Assembly (NCBI GenBank): GCA_934635385.1
Contig: CAKTZI010000009.1
Span: 1 to 64,000, forward strand
Length of the DNA: 64,000 nt
Source of the DNA: an uncultured Kiritimatiellota bacterium
GTDB lineage: Bacteria > Verrucomicrobiota > Kiritimatiellia > RFP12 > UBA1067
Direction: 5' to 3'
The notes under the pieces were generated by a model. It had not been told where the DNA came from, searched no databases, and saw nothing but the letters and a program-made list of their open reading frames with translations. This document shows positions 1 to 11,600 of the stretch, in pieces (position 1 is the first letter of the stretch; the number at the start of each line of letters is the position of its first letter). The position numbers and the translations under genes were made by a program.

Positions 1-2
1 CC

Positions 3-3000
3 GGCGGCGGCGGCGGAAGCTGCTTCAACGGCGCGGCGGGCAACGGCGGCTCCGGCGTCGTCTACGTCCGCATCGCGCGGGTGATGGAGGGTTCGTTCGC
101 GAAGCCGGATGCGACGGTGACCTACACCTACGACCGCACGGCGCATGCGTCGATCACGCCGAACGCCTTCTATTCCGTGTCGGGCGACAACGTCGGGACG
201 AATGCGGGAACCTACGTGGCGACGGCGCATTTGCGGGCGGGCGTGACGTGGCCGGACGGCACGACGGACGCAGTCACGGTCACGATGACGATCACGAAAT
301 GCCCCGTCACGTTGAGCGGCCTTTCTCTGGCGGGTTGGGCCTACAACGCCACGCCGTTGCCCGAACCGGCGTGTACGGTCGATCCGTCGTGGGTCGAACC
401 GCTCTACGAGTACCAGCGGAAAGACGGGTCGAGCCGCCCGTCCGACGACGGCTGGTCGGTGACGCGCCCGACGGATGCGGGCGACTACTGGATCCGTGCA
501 AGCGCGCCGGATTCGGACAACTACGTCTTCACGTCCATCACGTCTTCGTTCACGATTTCGCCGGTTGCGGTTTCGCTCGGCAGCTTCCAGCAGAAGGACT
601 GGATGCGCGGCACGCCGGACGAGGCGACGCCTCGTCCGATCATTGACGTCACCCCCGACTGGGCGGCAATCGACGTCTCGTATGCCGCCTACACGGAGGG
701 CGAAGCGGCGGCGGACATTGCCGAAGACCAGTGGAGCACCGCCAAGCCGACGGCCATCGGTCACTACTGGGCGCGTGCGACCACACCGTCAGACGGCAAC
801 TACGTGCCGACGCCGCGCTACGTCTATGACGACTTCCGCATCGTCAACGGTCTCGGCGACCGCTTCATCGACTATGTCGAGATCACCAACCTCACCTACG
901 TCGGCACGTCTCCGGCGGAACTGACAAATTTCCCGTATCGCGTCACGCTCTCGGAAAAGGGGTTGCCGGGCTTTCTCTATTCGCGTGCGGGCGACGGCCA
1001 GTCGTTGGCCTTCACGGATGCGGACGGTAATGTGTTGCCCTATTCCTGCGGCGAACGCGACTGGAACGCGCGCGGCGAAAGCGTCGTCTATGTGCGTCTG
1101 CCGCGTGCCCGTTCCGAGCCGCAGCTGATTCGCCTCTACTGGTGCCTGCGATCGACGGCGACCGTGCCGGATCATGAGCCGGACACGGTGTTCGCCGACT
1201 GGGCGCAGACCGAAGCCGACGCGCGGCAGGGCGAAATCGACGCGGGGTTTGACCTTGTGGTGCGCAACGGTTTTCGCGTCAACTTCTGGCGGCGGCTGCC
1301 GTCCCTGTCGAAGACGATGTGGAACGAGGGCGAGGCATCCGCGACCGTCACGGATCCGGTCATTGCCGACGGCACGTTTGTCCGCCGTTTCCTCGATGCC
1401 GGCACGGGCGCGACACTGGCGGGAATGCCGGCGCAAGGCGGCGCGTACCGTGTCAGCTACGAGCTGGTGAACAGGAACCTCGAATACGAAGATCTCGAAT
1501 GCCATGTCGACTTCTGCATCCTGGGGTCGCAGACGATGGACGACCTAAAGGGCGCGGCACCGTCCCTGACGCTGTCGGGGCGCGTTCTGCTTGCGAACGA
1601 CGACACGGCGCCCGGACACGAAGTGACCGACCAAAGCTATTGGCAGACGAACGCTGCCGAACACGCCGTCTTCTGGACGCATACGGGGACGCATGACGTT
1701 CCAGCCGACTTCCCGAATCTGCGTAAATTTGCCGGCGTCAATCACCAGTTGAAGTGGCGGGATGACGTAGGTCAGACGAATGTGCTCTGGCGGTTGACGA
1801 ACATCCTTTTGGGCAATACGTTTAACTCTGGCAACCTCGCGAACGAAGGCAGCGCCAAGGTGTTCTTGCCGACGTCGGCGACGGCACGCCCAATCTCGTC
1901 CGAGACGGCGACGGGCGGCTCGAACGCCGAGGCGGGGTGGATGGTCTTCCGCAACACGACGGATGCGGCAATCTACTCACCATGCTACACGAACGGCATC
2001 GGCACGGTCTACTTTGACGCGATCAACACGCGTACGCCCAACCAGTGCCCTCCGGAAATCTCGCATCTCGTTGTCGAGATCGCGACGAACGTTTTGGACG
2101 CGGCGACGGGTGCGAGCCTGCCGCCGACGGACGCGAACTGCCGAGGGCTGAACGACTACGGCAACGTCGAGGATTTCGGGCGGCTGACGGAAGACCGGTG
2201 GCAGCGTGTCGCGCTTATTCCGCTCAAGCGCGACAACGGGGAGGCGACGTTCACGCGCCTTGCGGAGACGGACGAGGTCGTGCTGGACATCGAACAGGGC
2301 AAGACGGTCAACAACTTCTTCCGCATCTGCGCGAACGTGGACTATCGCGGCCCGGTGCGGTTCCGCATCCGCCGCGCGACGGCATCGACGCAGAGTCTTG
2401 ATTATCGGCAACATTTGTTGGCCGTGGACAACGTGCTGGTCTCGTATCCGAAGTCGGTCGTGTCCCTTCAGCCGTACGGGCGGATCGATGCCGAGAAGAC
2501 GGGGCGACTGACGGTCGGTCAGGAGGGTGCGTTCAACGTGCCGTTCCCGTCCGTCAGCGACCGCGAGATCTACGCCCGCGCGACGAACGCGACATGGGTC
2601 AGCGCGGTGACGAACCTCGACCCGAAGGCGTTGGTGCTGCTCGCCCGCATGAAATACCGCTGGCGCTACCTGAACCAGCGCTTTGAGCCGGCGGACGGTT
2701 CCTGGCTGACGGTCGACCTGAGCCCATTCGACGACTATCGGGCCTCGACGCCTCTGGAGGTGCCTGCGCAGTCGGGCGACGTGGAGTTCTTCTACGAAAG
2801 CTTCACGGCCATTCCCTACTACGACTACTACGACTATTCGGGGGCCGATCCCGACCGCGCGCTGAAGCTCGGCGGGCTCTTCACGGAGGAGACGGGCACG
2901 GTCACGAACCGCCTCAGCGCGACGCGCGACTGGTTCTTCCGTTTCCGTGCGGGGCAGAGCCCGTGGGGCGGCGTGAACGTCGTCCTTGTCGGCGACCTGA

Positions 3001-6000
3001 CGGCCAGCCAGCCGATGGAGCTGGTCGGCGATCACCTCTGGCGTGGCATGGTGCGTGTGCCGATTGGCACGTCCGGCACGTCGACCTTCTTTTTTGACGG
3101 CATCGACCGCTGGGAGGAGTGGGGCGAGAAGCCGGCCGGGTCGGCGCAGTGGTTCCCGCTGACGGACGTGAGGCAGCTGCCGGGCCGCGGACAGGCGAAG
3201 ACGGGTGGGTCGCCGCGTTCGATTGCGGTTGACGATGCCTCCGGCTACCTCGAATTCCAGTTCAACGACGAAAGCGGCGTCTTCACCGTCGGGCACGCCG
3301 AGTTCCAGACGTTCAACCAGTGGCATGACGCGCGGCGTGAGGGCGAGACGTTCGTCGGCAGCTACGCCGAGACGAGCGGCGTGAGCGTCGCCGAGATGAT
3401 CCAGACAAACGCCCACATGAACACATGGTCGCCCTTCAAGTCGACCGACTCCACCTGGAACGAAGACTTCGACCTCGCGAACTACATCAACGATGGCTAC
3501 CCGAAGTACACGGCGGACTACATCTCGCAGAAGATGCCGCACCTGTGGAATGGCGTGAACGGCCTTTTCGTCGATGCGGCGCTGACGCGCTCGAACTACG
3601 TCGACAAGGCGACGCAGTCGGGCATCGCCTGGCAGATGGCGGGACGTGGCCGGGGCAACGTCTCCTACACGCAGACCGACACGCCGTCCGGCATCGAGAA
3701 GGTCTGCTTCCAGGCGCGCCTTGCGCAGTCCGTCACGTTCGCCGACTTCTCGCCATGCTACAGCGGCGACACGCTGACGCTGCGGGACTACACGTTCGTC
3801 TGCCCGGCGGTCATGTCGGCCGCGAACGGCAACGACTACGCGCCGAACGCCGCGATGAGCGTCGTCGGCTACTATTTCCCGGGGCGTGGCTGCTACGAGT
3901 TCCGCGTTGAGCGGCGCGGCAGCGACGGCCTTCAGCTTCTTCTCTACAAGTGGCGGCTCATCGACGGCGAGGTCAAGAGCGAATGCCTTGCTTCGCGCTG
4001 GTTCGCGGGCGCGTCGATGCAGCATGACGGTTCGACCGGCAACATGGTCGGCAACCTGTCCGAGAAGGTGCCGAAGACGTGGTGCCTCTACCTCTCGCTC
4101 GGCGAAGACGCATCGGCGTCCGGCGCGACGACGATCCTGGCGGGTCTGTCCGTCGGCAGCGACAGCCCGGCGGCGGCGTTCAGCGACGTGAACTACCGCT
4201 CGCTCTGCGTCGTCGATGACACGGCGACGCGCCACACGTTCGGCACGTTCGGCGTTCTGCCGACGAACTGTCAGGGCCAGTTCATCGACCCACGCCGCTG
4301 GACGGCTGCTGTGCCGCAGTCCAGCGTGACGTGGACGCCGCTTAGGGCCGAGGAGACGTCCGCGTACCCGCTTTGGAAAGGCTACGCCGATTCGCAGAAG
4401 GTGACGTTCGTGAACCAGTCGGGCACAACCCAGACCAGCATGGGCGATGCGCTGAGGGGGGACGCCTGGGTCTTCCAGCCGAGCCGCACCGAGATCTCGA
4501 CGAACAAGATCTCGAACCTCAGTTGGCTCTATGGCGTCAAGACGCCGGACGACCTGACGCAGACGGTGAGTGTCCAGCTCAAGCCCGTCAATGGCGACGG
4601 CGGGTGGCAGACGGTCACGAACGTCGTCGTCGGTCGCTACGCCTTCGACCCGTTCGAGGTCACGTTGCGCACGAACGCGAACTGCCATGTGCAGCTCGTC
4701 TCGGGCGCGAAGCCGACGGACGTCACGGTTTGGGACATCCGCCAGACGGCGTGGAACGGGCAGGACATCGAGGGGATCGACGGCCTTTCGCGGGACTTCG
4801 TCTACACGCAGGCGCGCGTGGACGAAATCATCGACGGCGACGCGACGAACCGCTTCGTCACGCTCCAGCCGGCGCGCGCGAACCCGGCGCGCGCGCTGTC
4901 GGTGCGCTCGCCGCTCCTGCAGGGCCTCGGCATGGTCGGCTTCTCGTACAAGGACGTGCAGGAGGGCTGCCGCCTCCTCGTGCAGGTCGCGACGAACGAC
5001 GTCCGCAGCAACCTGAACGGCACGCGCGGCTACAACTACGCGACGAACGCGGTGCCGCTGGGGACGGATGCGCAGATTCCGCAGTGGATCACCGTGCGCG
5101 AATACGCCTACGACGAGCTCAAGGACGCGACGACGAAGGAATACTACCTCGGCTGGCACGACCATGCGGATCATCCGCTCGAAGGCGTGATCCGCCTCGC
5201 GGTCGCGCCGTCCGTCGTTGCGGAGGCCGCCGGGCGGGCGCAGACGAACCCCGACTACGGCGCGATCACGCTCACGGACGTCTACGTGCACGACGAGCCG
5301 GCGCTCGACACGCGCAGCTGGATCGGCTTCAACCTGCGTGTCGTGGGCGACTCGGAGGACACGGAGCGCCGCATGCTGCTCTCCGACGCCTCGGTCAGCA
5401 AGTCCGGCGGCGAGATCGGTTCGGGCCTCTCGGCGGGCCTCAACGACTCGCTGCGCCAGATTGTGGGCGACGTCTCGGAATACGACAAGGTCAACCCGTG
5501 CGTGCAGTCGCCGACGTTCGGCTCGTACACGCTGACGAATGGCGTCGTGAAGCAGGCGTCGATCGGCCAGGTGCGCTTCCGGGCGCGCCTCTACGAGACG
5601 AACGCGGCCGCGATGACGCCGGCGACCGTCACGCTCTACGGCGTACGGGATGGCGCGGCGACCGACTGGGGCGACCCCGTCACCAACTTCACGGTCACGA
5701 CGCCGGTCTACGAGCTGTTCGAATACCGTGCGCCGGCGCAGCGGAACTTCGCGGCGATCCGCCTCGTGGTGGACAACGTGATCAACCCCGTGACGGGCGT
5801 GACGCCGCAGCGCGTCCTGCTGGACGAGGTGGCCGTCACCGAGAAAACCGACTCGAAGGTCGGCTTCGTCTACGCGCGCCCGTTCCGCAACGGCATCGAG
5901 AACGATTGGGTCGTCGAAGACATCCTCGACAAGAGCCAGCAGCCGCTGAGCGGCGAGTCGTGGGGCGTGCAGACCCAGCTCAAGCTCGACCAGCTCGCGG

Positions 6001-8111
6001 ACGACATCGACACCGACCGGGGCTTCCGCGTGACGCTGCGCACCTTCACGGGCACGAGCCCGTGGGGCTACGACCGCTGGCTCGACGCGACCGGCGCGAG
6101 CGCCGAGGTCGAGCTGACGCAGGTCGGGCCGAAGACGAACTACACCTTCCGCTCGACGGGGAGCGTCCCGGCGTCGATCTACAAGCCGGATCCGTCCGGT
6201 AGCAACGCCGTCGTGCAGTACGTCGTCACGGCCTACTACTACGAGCGCGGCGGCACGGAAGAGCTGTCGGCGATGATTGGCGACGGCGAGGTCGAGGGCG
6301 ACGAGTGGACGAACCCGTCGTGGTACGCGCCGGTCGACTACAACGACGAATACGGAAACGCCCATGCGCACTTCTCGCCGTACACGATCCTCGAGGCGGT
6401 GCTGCCGGGGCGCGTGTGGATCAACGAGCTGAACTGGAACGATGGCGCGTACCGCAGCGTCACCAACGAGTTCATCGAGCTCGCCGTGCCGTGGGGCGTC
6501 GACCTCAAGGGCTGGCGGCTGCAGATGACGGACATCAACCACCGTACGCTCACGCTTGCCGTCCTCGGGCAGAACGGCGTGCCGACGATGAAGAAGACGA
6601 CGGACGGGCACCGCAGCGGCGACTACGACTTCCTCGTGCTCGTGAGCCCGAAGACGCGGGACGCGGGCGCGCTCATCGACAGCGTGACCGGCCAACCGTT
6701 TGTGCCGGACGGCACATGGACGGAGACGCAGCTTTCGAGCACATTCCCTGGTTCCTCGCTCCAGTATGACACGCCCTACGAATTTGCGCTCTACCGGCCG
6801 AGCGGCATCCTGGAGCATCAGATTGTCGTCGGCGGCACGAACACGCTGATCGGCACGGCATTCGACTCCTACGCCTACCAGTATGAGGGCACGAACCTCG
6901 TGCGCGAGCTGAACGAGGTCCTCTACAGCGCGAAGCGGTATTTTGCCGGAAACGACAACGCCTACCTGTCGGATGGGCGGACGCTCTCGTCGTTCGGCGT
7001 GACGGGCAGCGCGCACGGCGAGGAGGGCGGCTGGTCGCCGGAGATGGCGTTCACGCCGGGGCGCGTCAACGTCGGGCAGGATCCGCTGGTCGGGTGGTAC
7101 GTTCCGCCGCGCGGCGACAGCGTCTGGGTCTACGCGCAGGTGATTGGCGACACGCTTTCCCAGCGCATCGGCAAGGACACGGCGCGCGACACCTACGCCA
7201 TCGTCAGCGTCGGCGGCGGCACCAACATCGTCTACGAGGCGCTGCCGTGGCACGGCATCGGCTCGCTGACGGTGAACGGCGTGACGAACGCGGCGGCGAC
7301 GGGGCGGTCGTCCTACACGCTCAACCTGAACAACGTCACCGAAACGACCTACGTGGTTGCGCATGCCGGCGTCAGCTCGCAGCTGCTCGACGCGGGGCTC
7401 GACCCGAACGACCGCTACACGCCCGCCGTGGCGAAGTGGCTCGCCGACCGTGCGGCGGCGGGGACGCTGAAGAACCCGGAAGGGCCGATCTCGCTCGGCT
7501 ACTACAAGGGTCTGCAGGAGTCCGATGAGCCGGAGCCGCTGACGCTCAAGGCGATGTACTGGCTTGACATCGACCCGACGAATCCGGGCTGGTGGCTGCG
7601 CGGCGATGTCATCGAGGCCAACGGCGAGCCGATCTACCGCAAGCGCCAGTGGAACGCGCAGTGGACGGAGCACTACACCAACAAGCTCGTCCGGCTGAAG
7701 CTTTACCTGTCGAACGACACGGATCAGGTCGTCTATGCCCCGTATCGGCTGCAGGGTCTCGGAAACGAGCGGTCGGACGATCCGTCGTTGACGGCCAACT
7801 GGACGTCGGTGACGTTCCGGGTGACGGCGGCGCTGCAGAACGATCTCGCGAACGACAACTTCCTGCCGTTCCGCTGGTTCACGTTCGGGCCGAACAGCTT
7901 CGACAAGGACGACTTCACGGCGGCGATTGAAATTCTCGATCCGTTCTCGCGGTCTTCGCCGGGCTACAACTACGGCTGGACTTCGTGGCGCGGCACGTCG
8001 ATGTTCTTCAAGTGGAAGATTGGCGACGACGCCCGTCCGCCGGTCACGGTCGAAACGCTTGACAAGCAGTCCACTTATGAGGGGGCGCCATTCGAGGACG
8101 ACACGCCATGA
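3..8111 (+). CDS. Giant secreted/surface protein, 5' end cut by window edge
   Basis: The reading frame is open from base 3, so the gene begins outside the window; the in-frame ATG at 81 is probably internal, because the codons before it give a Gly-rich stretch ending GGSGVVYVRI that reads as real protein. Visible part about 2,702 residues. Seen in order: three MBG-like modules at about residues 30-255 (each with a YDG/YDRT-like start and a NAGTY or DAGDYWI-like end), a DUF2341-like beta-sandwich from about 288 (FIDYVEITN to LIRLYWCLR), long unassigned beta-rich sequence, and a lamin-tail-like module around 2137-2190 (VWINELNW, NEFIELAVP, LKGWRLQ). No membrane segment or catalytic motif seen. 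Inferred role: extracellular or cell-surface adhesin-like protein. The long minus-strand frames opposite it look like high-GC codon-bias shadows. Confidence 0.8.
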   Translation, partial: GGGGGSCFNGAAGNGGSGVVYVRIARVMEGSFAKPDATVTYTYDRTAHASITPNAFYSVSGDNVGTNAGTYVATAHLRAGVTWPDGTTDAVTVTMTITKCPVTLSGLSLAGWAYNATPLPEPACTVDPSWVEPLYEYQRKDGSSRPSDDGWSVTRPTDAGDYWIRASAPDSDNYVFTSITSSFTISPVAVSLGSFQQKDWMRGTPDEATPRPIIDVTPDWAAIDVSYAAYTEGEAAADIAEDQWSTAKPTAIGHYWARATTPSDGNYVPTPRYVYDDFRIVNGLGDRFIDYVEITNLTYVGTSPAELTNFPYRVTLSEKGLPGFLYSRAGDGQSLAFTDADGNVLPYSCGERDWNARGESVVYVRLPRARSEPQLIRLYWCLRSTATVPDHEPDTVFADWAQTEADARQGEIDAGFDLVVRNGFRVNFWRRLPSLSKTMWNEGEASATVTDPVIADGTFVRRFLDAGTGATLAGMPAQGGAYRVSYELVNRNLEYEDLECHVDFCILGSQTMDDLKGAAPSLTLSGRVLLANDDTAPGHEVTDQSYWQTNAAEHAVFWTHTGTHDVPADFPNLRKFAGVNHQLKWRDDVGQTNVLWRLTNILLGNTFNSGNLANEGSAKVFLPTSATARPISSETATGGSNAEAGWMVFRNTTDAAIYSPCYTNGIGTVYFDAINTRTPNQCPPEISHLVVEIATNVLDAATGASLPPTDANCRGLNDYGNVEDFGRLTEDRWQRVALIPLKRDNGEATFTRLAETDEVVLDIEQGKTVNNFFRICANVDYRGPVRFRIRRATASTQSLDYRQHLLAVDNVLVSYPKSVVSLQPYGRIDAEKTGRLTVGQEGAFNVPFPSVSDREIYARATNATWVSAVTNLDPKALVLLARMKYRWRYLNQRFEPADGSWLTVDLSPFDDYRASTPLEVPAQSGDVEFFYESFTAIPYYDYYDYSGADPDRALKLGGLFTEETGTVTNRLSATRDWFFRFRAGQSPWGGVNVVLVGDLTASQPMELVGDHLWRGMVRVPIGTSGTSTFFFDGIDRWEEWGEKPAGSAQWFPLTDVRQLPGRGQAKTGGSPRSIAVDDASGYLEFQFNDESGVFTVGHAEFQTFNQWHDARREGETFVGSYAETSGVSVAEMIQTNAHMNTWSPFKSTDSTWNEDFDLANYINDGYPKYTADYISQKMPHLWNGVNGLFVDAALTRSNYVDKATQSGIAWQMAGRGRGNVSYTQTDTPSGIEKVCFQARLAQSVTFADFSPCYSGDTLTLRDYTFVCPAVMSAANGNDYAPNAAMSVVGYYFPGRGCYEFRVERRGSDGLQLLLYKWRLIDGEVKSECLASRWFAGASMQHDGSTGNMVGNLSEKVPKTWCLYLSLGEDASASGATTILAGLSVGSDSPAAAFSDVNYRSLCVVDDTATRHTFGTFGVLPTNCQGQFIDPRRWTAAVPQSSVTWTPLRAEETSAYPLWKGYADSQKVTFVNQSGTTQTSMGDALRGDAWVFQPSRTEISTNKISNLSWLYGVKTPDDLTQTVSVQLKPVNGDGGWQTVTNVVVGRYAFDPFEVTLRTNANCHVQLVSGAKPTDVTVWDIRQTAWNGQDIEGIDGLSRDFVYTQARVDEIIDGDATNRFVTLQPARANPARALSVRSPLLQGLGMVGFSYKDVQEGCRLLVQVATNDVRSNLNGTRGYNYATNAVPLGTDAQIPQWITVREYAYDELKDATTKEYYLGWHDHADHPLEGVIRLAVAPSVVAEAAGRAQTNPDYGAITLTDVYVHDEPALDTRSWIGFNLRVVGDSEDTERRMLLSDASVSKSGGEIGSGLSAGLNDSLRQIVGDVSEYDKVNPCVQSPTFGSYTLTNGVVKQASIGQVRFRARLYETNAAAMTPATVTLYGVRDGAATDWGDPVTNFTVTTPVYELFEYRAPAQRNFAAIRLVVDNVINPVTGVTPQRVLLDEVAVTEKTDSKVGFVYARPFRNGIENDWVVEDILDKSQQPLSGESWGVQTQLKLDQLADDIDTDRGFRVTLRTFTGTSPWGYDRWLDATGASAEVELTQVGPKTNYTFRSTGSVPASIYKPDPSGSNAVVQYVVTAYYYERGGTEELSAMIGDGEVEGDEWTNPSWYAPVDYNDEYGNAHAHFSPYTILEAVLPGRVWINELNWNDGAYRSVTNEFIELAVPWGVDLKGWRLQMTDINHRTLTLAVLGQNGVPTMKKTTDGHRSGDYDFLVLVSPKTRDAGALIDSVTGQPFVPDGTWTETQLSSTFPGSSLQYDTPYEFALYRPSGILEHQIVVGGTNTLIGTAFDSYAYQYEGTNLVRELNEVLYSAKRYFAGNDNAYLSDGRTLSSFGVTGSAHGEEGGWSPEMAFTPGRVNVGQDPLVGWYVPPRGDSVWVYAQVIGDTLSQRIGKDTARDTYAIVSVGGGTNIVYEALPWHGIGSLTVNGVTNAAATGRSSYTLNLNNVTETTYVVAHAGVSSQLLDAGLDPNDRYTPAVAKWLADRAAAGTLKNPEGPISLGYYKGLQESDEPEPLTLKAMYWLDIDPTNPGWWLRGDVIEANGEPIYRKRQWNAQWTEHYTNKLVRLKLYLSNDTDQVVYAPYRLQGLGNERSDDPSLTANWTSVTFRVTAALQNDLANDNFLPFRWFTFGPNSFDKDDFTAAIEILDPFSRSSPGYNYGWTSWRGTSMFFKWKIGDDARPPVTVETLDKQSTYEGAPFEDDTP

Positions 8112-8160
8112 AGATTGTCGACAACCTTTTGCCATCCTGTTTGCAGACAGTCGATAACCC

Positions 8161-8190
8161 TTGCCTTTTGTCAGCGATTTTTGGTATTAT
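8161..8190 (+). promoter_or_regulatory. Promoter with extended -10 (TGG-TATTAT)
   Basis: TTGCCT at 8161-8166, 18-nt spacer, TATTAT at 8185-8190 preceded by TGG (8182-8184). It lies in the 123-nt gap before the lipoprotein gene at 8235 and matches the TTTGNTATWAT pattern seen at other starts in this window. Expected start of transcription near 8197. Confidence 0.55.
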
Positions 8191-8234
8191 CCGCAGTGCA
8201 AGAGTGGGAGAGGATTTCTCACAGGGCTAGAATT

Positions 8235-8666
8235 ATGACAGTGAAGACGAGTACGAGTCCGAATCTCGTGCCTTTCGCGTTCTGCGCGGCGGGCACGTGT
8301 CTGTTGCTTGTCGCCGGGTGCGGCAAGTCCGAAAAGGCGGCGGCGGCCGATCCGACCGCCCCGGAGAGCTACATGAACGATCCGGCGTTTCGCCAGAAGC
8401 TTTCGGCCGACCGCAAGGCGCGGCAGGGGCTTCTGCGCGCCCGCAGCGAAATCGTCTCGCAGATGAAGGCGATGATCGACGCGAAGAAGCGCGAACTCGG
8501 CACGGACGACCTGCCGAAGGTCAAGGCCGAGCTGGAGAAGGACCCGGCATGGCAGGATCTCTGCAAGCAGTGCGAAGAGGCGACCGCCAAGGTCGAGGCG
8601 AGCCGCAAGGCGACGCTGAACACGGTGCGCGCGCGCATCACCCCCAAGGAACCCATTTCTAAGTGA
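8235..8666 (+). CDS. Small lipoprotein with helical C-terminus, function unknown
   Basis: 143 residues. The ATG at 8235 is chosen over the upstream in-frame GTG at 8115 because a promoter (8161-8190) lies between them. The N-terminus has a hydrophobic stretch ending in a lipobox-like LLVAGC at about residues 24-29, so it is probably lipidated and held in the outer or inner membrane. The mature part is short, charged and rich in Lys/Glu/Ala, predicted helical (for example QMKAMIDAKKREL). The ribosome site is weak. It sits directly before the 4,159-residue giant protein gene (14-nt gap), suggesting co-transcription; a role as an accessory or anchor for that protein is inference. No family recognised. 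Confidence 0.75.
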   Translation: MTVKTSTSPNLVPFAFCAAGTCLLLVAGCGKSEKAAAADPTAPESYMNDPAFRQKLSADRKARQGLLRARSEIVSQMKAMIDAKKRELGTDDLPKVKAELEKDPAWQDLCKQCEEATAKVEASRKATLNTVRARITPKEPISK

Positions 8667-8680
8667 AGAGGAAGACAACA

Positions 8681-11600
8681 ATGAACATCAGCAAACGACT
8701 CTCAATCCTGACCTTTGCGCTCGCGACGTTCGCGGCGGCACCGAGCGAGGCGGCCACCGGCGACATTGTCGAAATCCGCGCGGTGGACGACACGGCCAAC
8801 CTCATGGTGTTTGGTTCCGCGCGAAATGCCGGAAACCCCTATCTCTGCTCGGCAGACCATCCGCTCTCGGCGGGCGACAAGCTCTACATCCGCGTCCGCA
8901 TGCTTGTGCGCAACTATGACGCCGTGCGGCGTGGCATCGAAGGTCCGAAGGTGTGGACGTTCAAGAACGGGGCTTTGGGCGGCAGTCTGCTCAACCGGCC
9001 GAAGCTCGGCCTCTACATGGGCCAGGACCGTGCGCCGGCCTACGCCGAGCTGAGCGACTTCGGCCCCCAGCCGTGGCAGCAGAGCGGTACGCTCGTGACG
9101 GATGACCTCGGCAACGCCGACACGGGTTGCCGGTACTACACCGACTTCTACTTCTGCTACACGGTTCAGGCCGGCGACCTCAGCCTGCCGGTTCGCCTGC
9201 TCAACGCTTCGGGCACGGGCCCGGCGGATGACAGCGACACGGATGCCGCCTATTACCTGCTCAACTGCCAGACGGACTCCCAGTACTTTGTCCTGAGCGA
9301 TTCCGACGGCAACGTCGCGAACTTCTTCTACGGCGCGGATGTCCTTCCGGCGGGCGTGGACTGGCCGGTTGGCGATGCCACCACGGCGGGCCCGGTGCGG
9401 AACTACGACCTTGCGTCCGAGGGCGCGTTCGTGAAGACGATCGACTTCGATTCGGGCGATCCGTCGCTCACCGGCTACTGGCGCGAGGTCTACGAAGGGC
9501 TTGGCCCCGACACGATTCCGTCCCTGATTGTCGTCGGCGGCGAGAACACGGCGGCGACGGTCGTCTACCTCTGGTCGTCCGACGAGTCGAAGGTCGAGCT
9601 GGCGGCGTCGGGCGACAACACGATCGTCACGACGACGGACGGGCGGCATCTCCTGCGCGTGCCGGTTCCGGCAGGGGCCTCTTCCGTCACCTTCACGATG
9701 AGGGGTGCGACGGGGGCGGCCGAGAATGACGAGGCCGAGATCTTCATGAGTCCGGTCGCGAATGCCGTCTACCGTCCGACGGGCGAGCTCGCGGGCGTGA
9801 CCGTGAGCCGCCTCGTGCGCGTCGGCCCGCCGCGCGAGCCGACGGTGCGGATCTTCATCAACGCGCAGGACAAGGTGACGGACACGAAAGTCGCCGTGCC
9901 CGAATACGAGGTTTGCGAGAACCAGCTTATCCTGACGGTGGCGCCGACCTGCCCCGAGGACATCACCGTCCGCATCAAGGCGGCTGTCAACACCGACGAC
10001 ACGCTGAGCACGCTGGCGGACATCTTCGACCAGAACATCCTCCGCATCGCGTCCGCCACGTTCGGCGGCAGCCCGCTTGACCAAAGGGTTTCGGAAGTTA
10101 CGATCCCTGCCGGCACGTCAACGCTTCCGCTGAACCTCTATCTGCTTGGCGCGACATCGAAGACCCACACGCAGGGCGTGACGTTCTCGTTGGAGAAAGT
10201 TTCCGGCCCGACGAGCGCGCAGGTTCCGACCGACTCCAACTGCACACTGTATATCCGCAGGACGTCGAAGCCCGCGATCATCGCCTCGACGCCGGAGTTC
10301 ACCGTGGGCGAAACGTTGGGCACGATCGAGATCGGTTCTGGCACCGAGCGGGAATTTGCGCTCGAAATCGAAGACACGTACAAGAACCGCTATGACACGG
10401 CGACTGGCTATACCTTCACGTGGAAGATCGAGGGCGAGGAGATTGAACCGGCTGACGGCGTTGTCATGGATGAGGATGACGGGCTCTTCAAGGCGTCCGC
10501 GACGTTCTACACCGTGACGTCCGGCAAGGAGCTGACGCTGCAGGTCACGGCGCCGAACGGCACGAAGTCCGATGTCGTGAAATACTGGCTCGTTGTCAAT
10601 GACGGCAAGTACACGACAATCGCCCGCACCGACGGCCGCCTCGTCTTCTGCGAAGGTGAAGAGACGCGCATCAAGCTTGGCCTCACGCAGGCCTACAGCG
10701 GCACGGGCTACATCTTCCTTTCCGCCGACGATCAGACGCAGCTCGACGTCATTGATTCGCCGCTCAAGACAGAAGGCGCGCAGATCACGCGCGGGACGAC
10801 CGAGGTCGCGACCGAGCGTGTAGTCCGCTTCCTCGATGGCGGAAGGGACTTGTCGCTCAAGGCCGTCCTTTGCTCGCAGAACGACTTGAGCCGCCCGGTC
10901 ACGACGTTCGGTAGCGGCACGATCGAGTTCACGGTCACGAACCGTCCGCCGCAGGTGATGTCCGTCACGGCGGCCGGCCAGTATCGGAGCGCCGACCAGA
11001 ACGGCCAGGCTCTGCCGGACGCGATTTCGCGCGGCGTCGTGAAGACGTTCTCGCTGGTTGTGGATGACGTGGATGCCGACCTCAACGCGACAGGCGCTGA
11101 TGCGATGCAGGCGAGGTGGATCATCGACGGCACGACCCATGAGGTGACGCACGACGAGTCGGCAACGTTTTCCGTCCAGCACACCTTCGCGAACGAGAAG
11201 GACAATGCGCTTGTGCAGGTCTACGTGAAAGACAAGGACATGACGGCATATCCGTCAGTCCCGAACTTCAGCTTCACCGCGAAGATCAAGGACACGCCGC
11301 GCGTGGAGATCGCCCCGTCTGCATCGATGTTCGTCGAAAAGGACAAGAACGTCTCGACGATCACGGTCTCCTTGACGGAGGCGGCGTCGGCTCCGATCAC
11401 GGTGCGCTTCACGGTCAGCCAGACGTCGGCGGCTGACGGCGGCTATCTCAAGCTGCGCCTTCAGGAGGGCTCGGTCGCGGCGGCGACGGATGAGGCCGGC
11501 AATGAGATTCCGGGCGCGTATGACCTGACCTTTGGTGCGGGCGTCCAGCAGAAGATCCTGATCGTCTCTGACATGGACGGCACGATCGAGACGTTGGCCG

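Noticed and set aside
1977..8135. 2,052-residue open frame on the minus strand opposite the first giant protein
   Set aside because: Arg/Val/Asp/His-rich nonsense with no domains; an effect of high-GC third positions in the true plus-strand gene.
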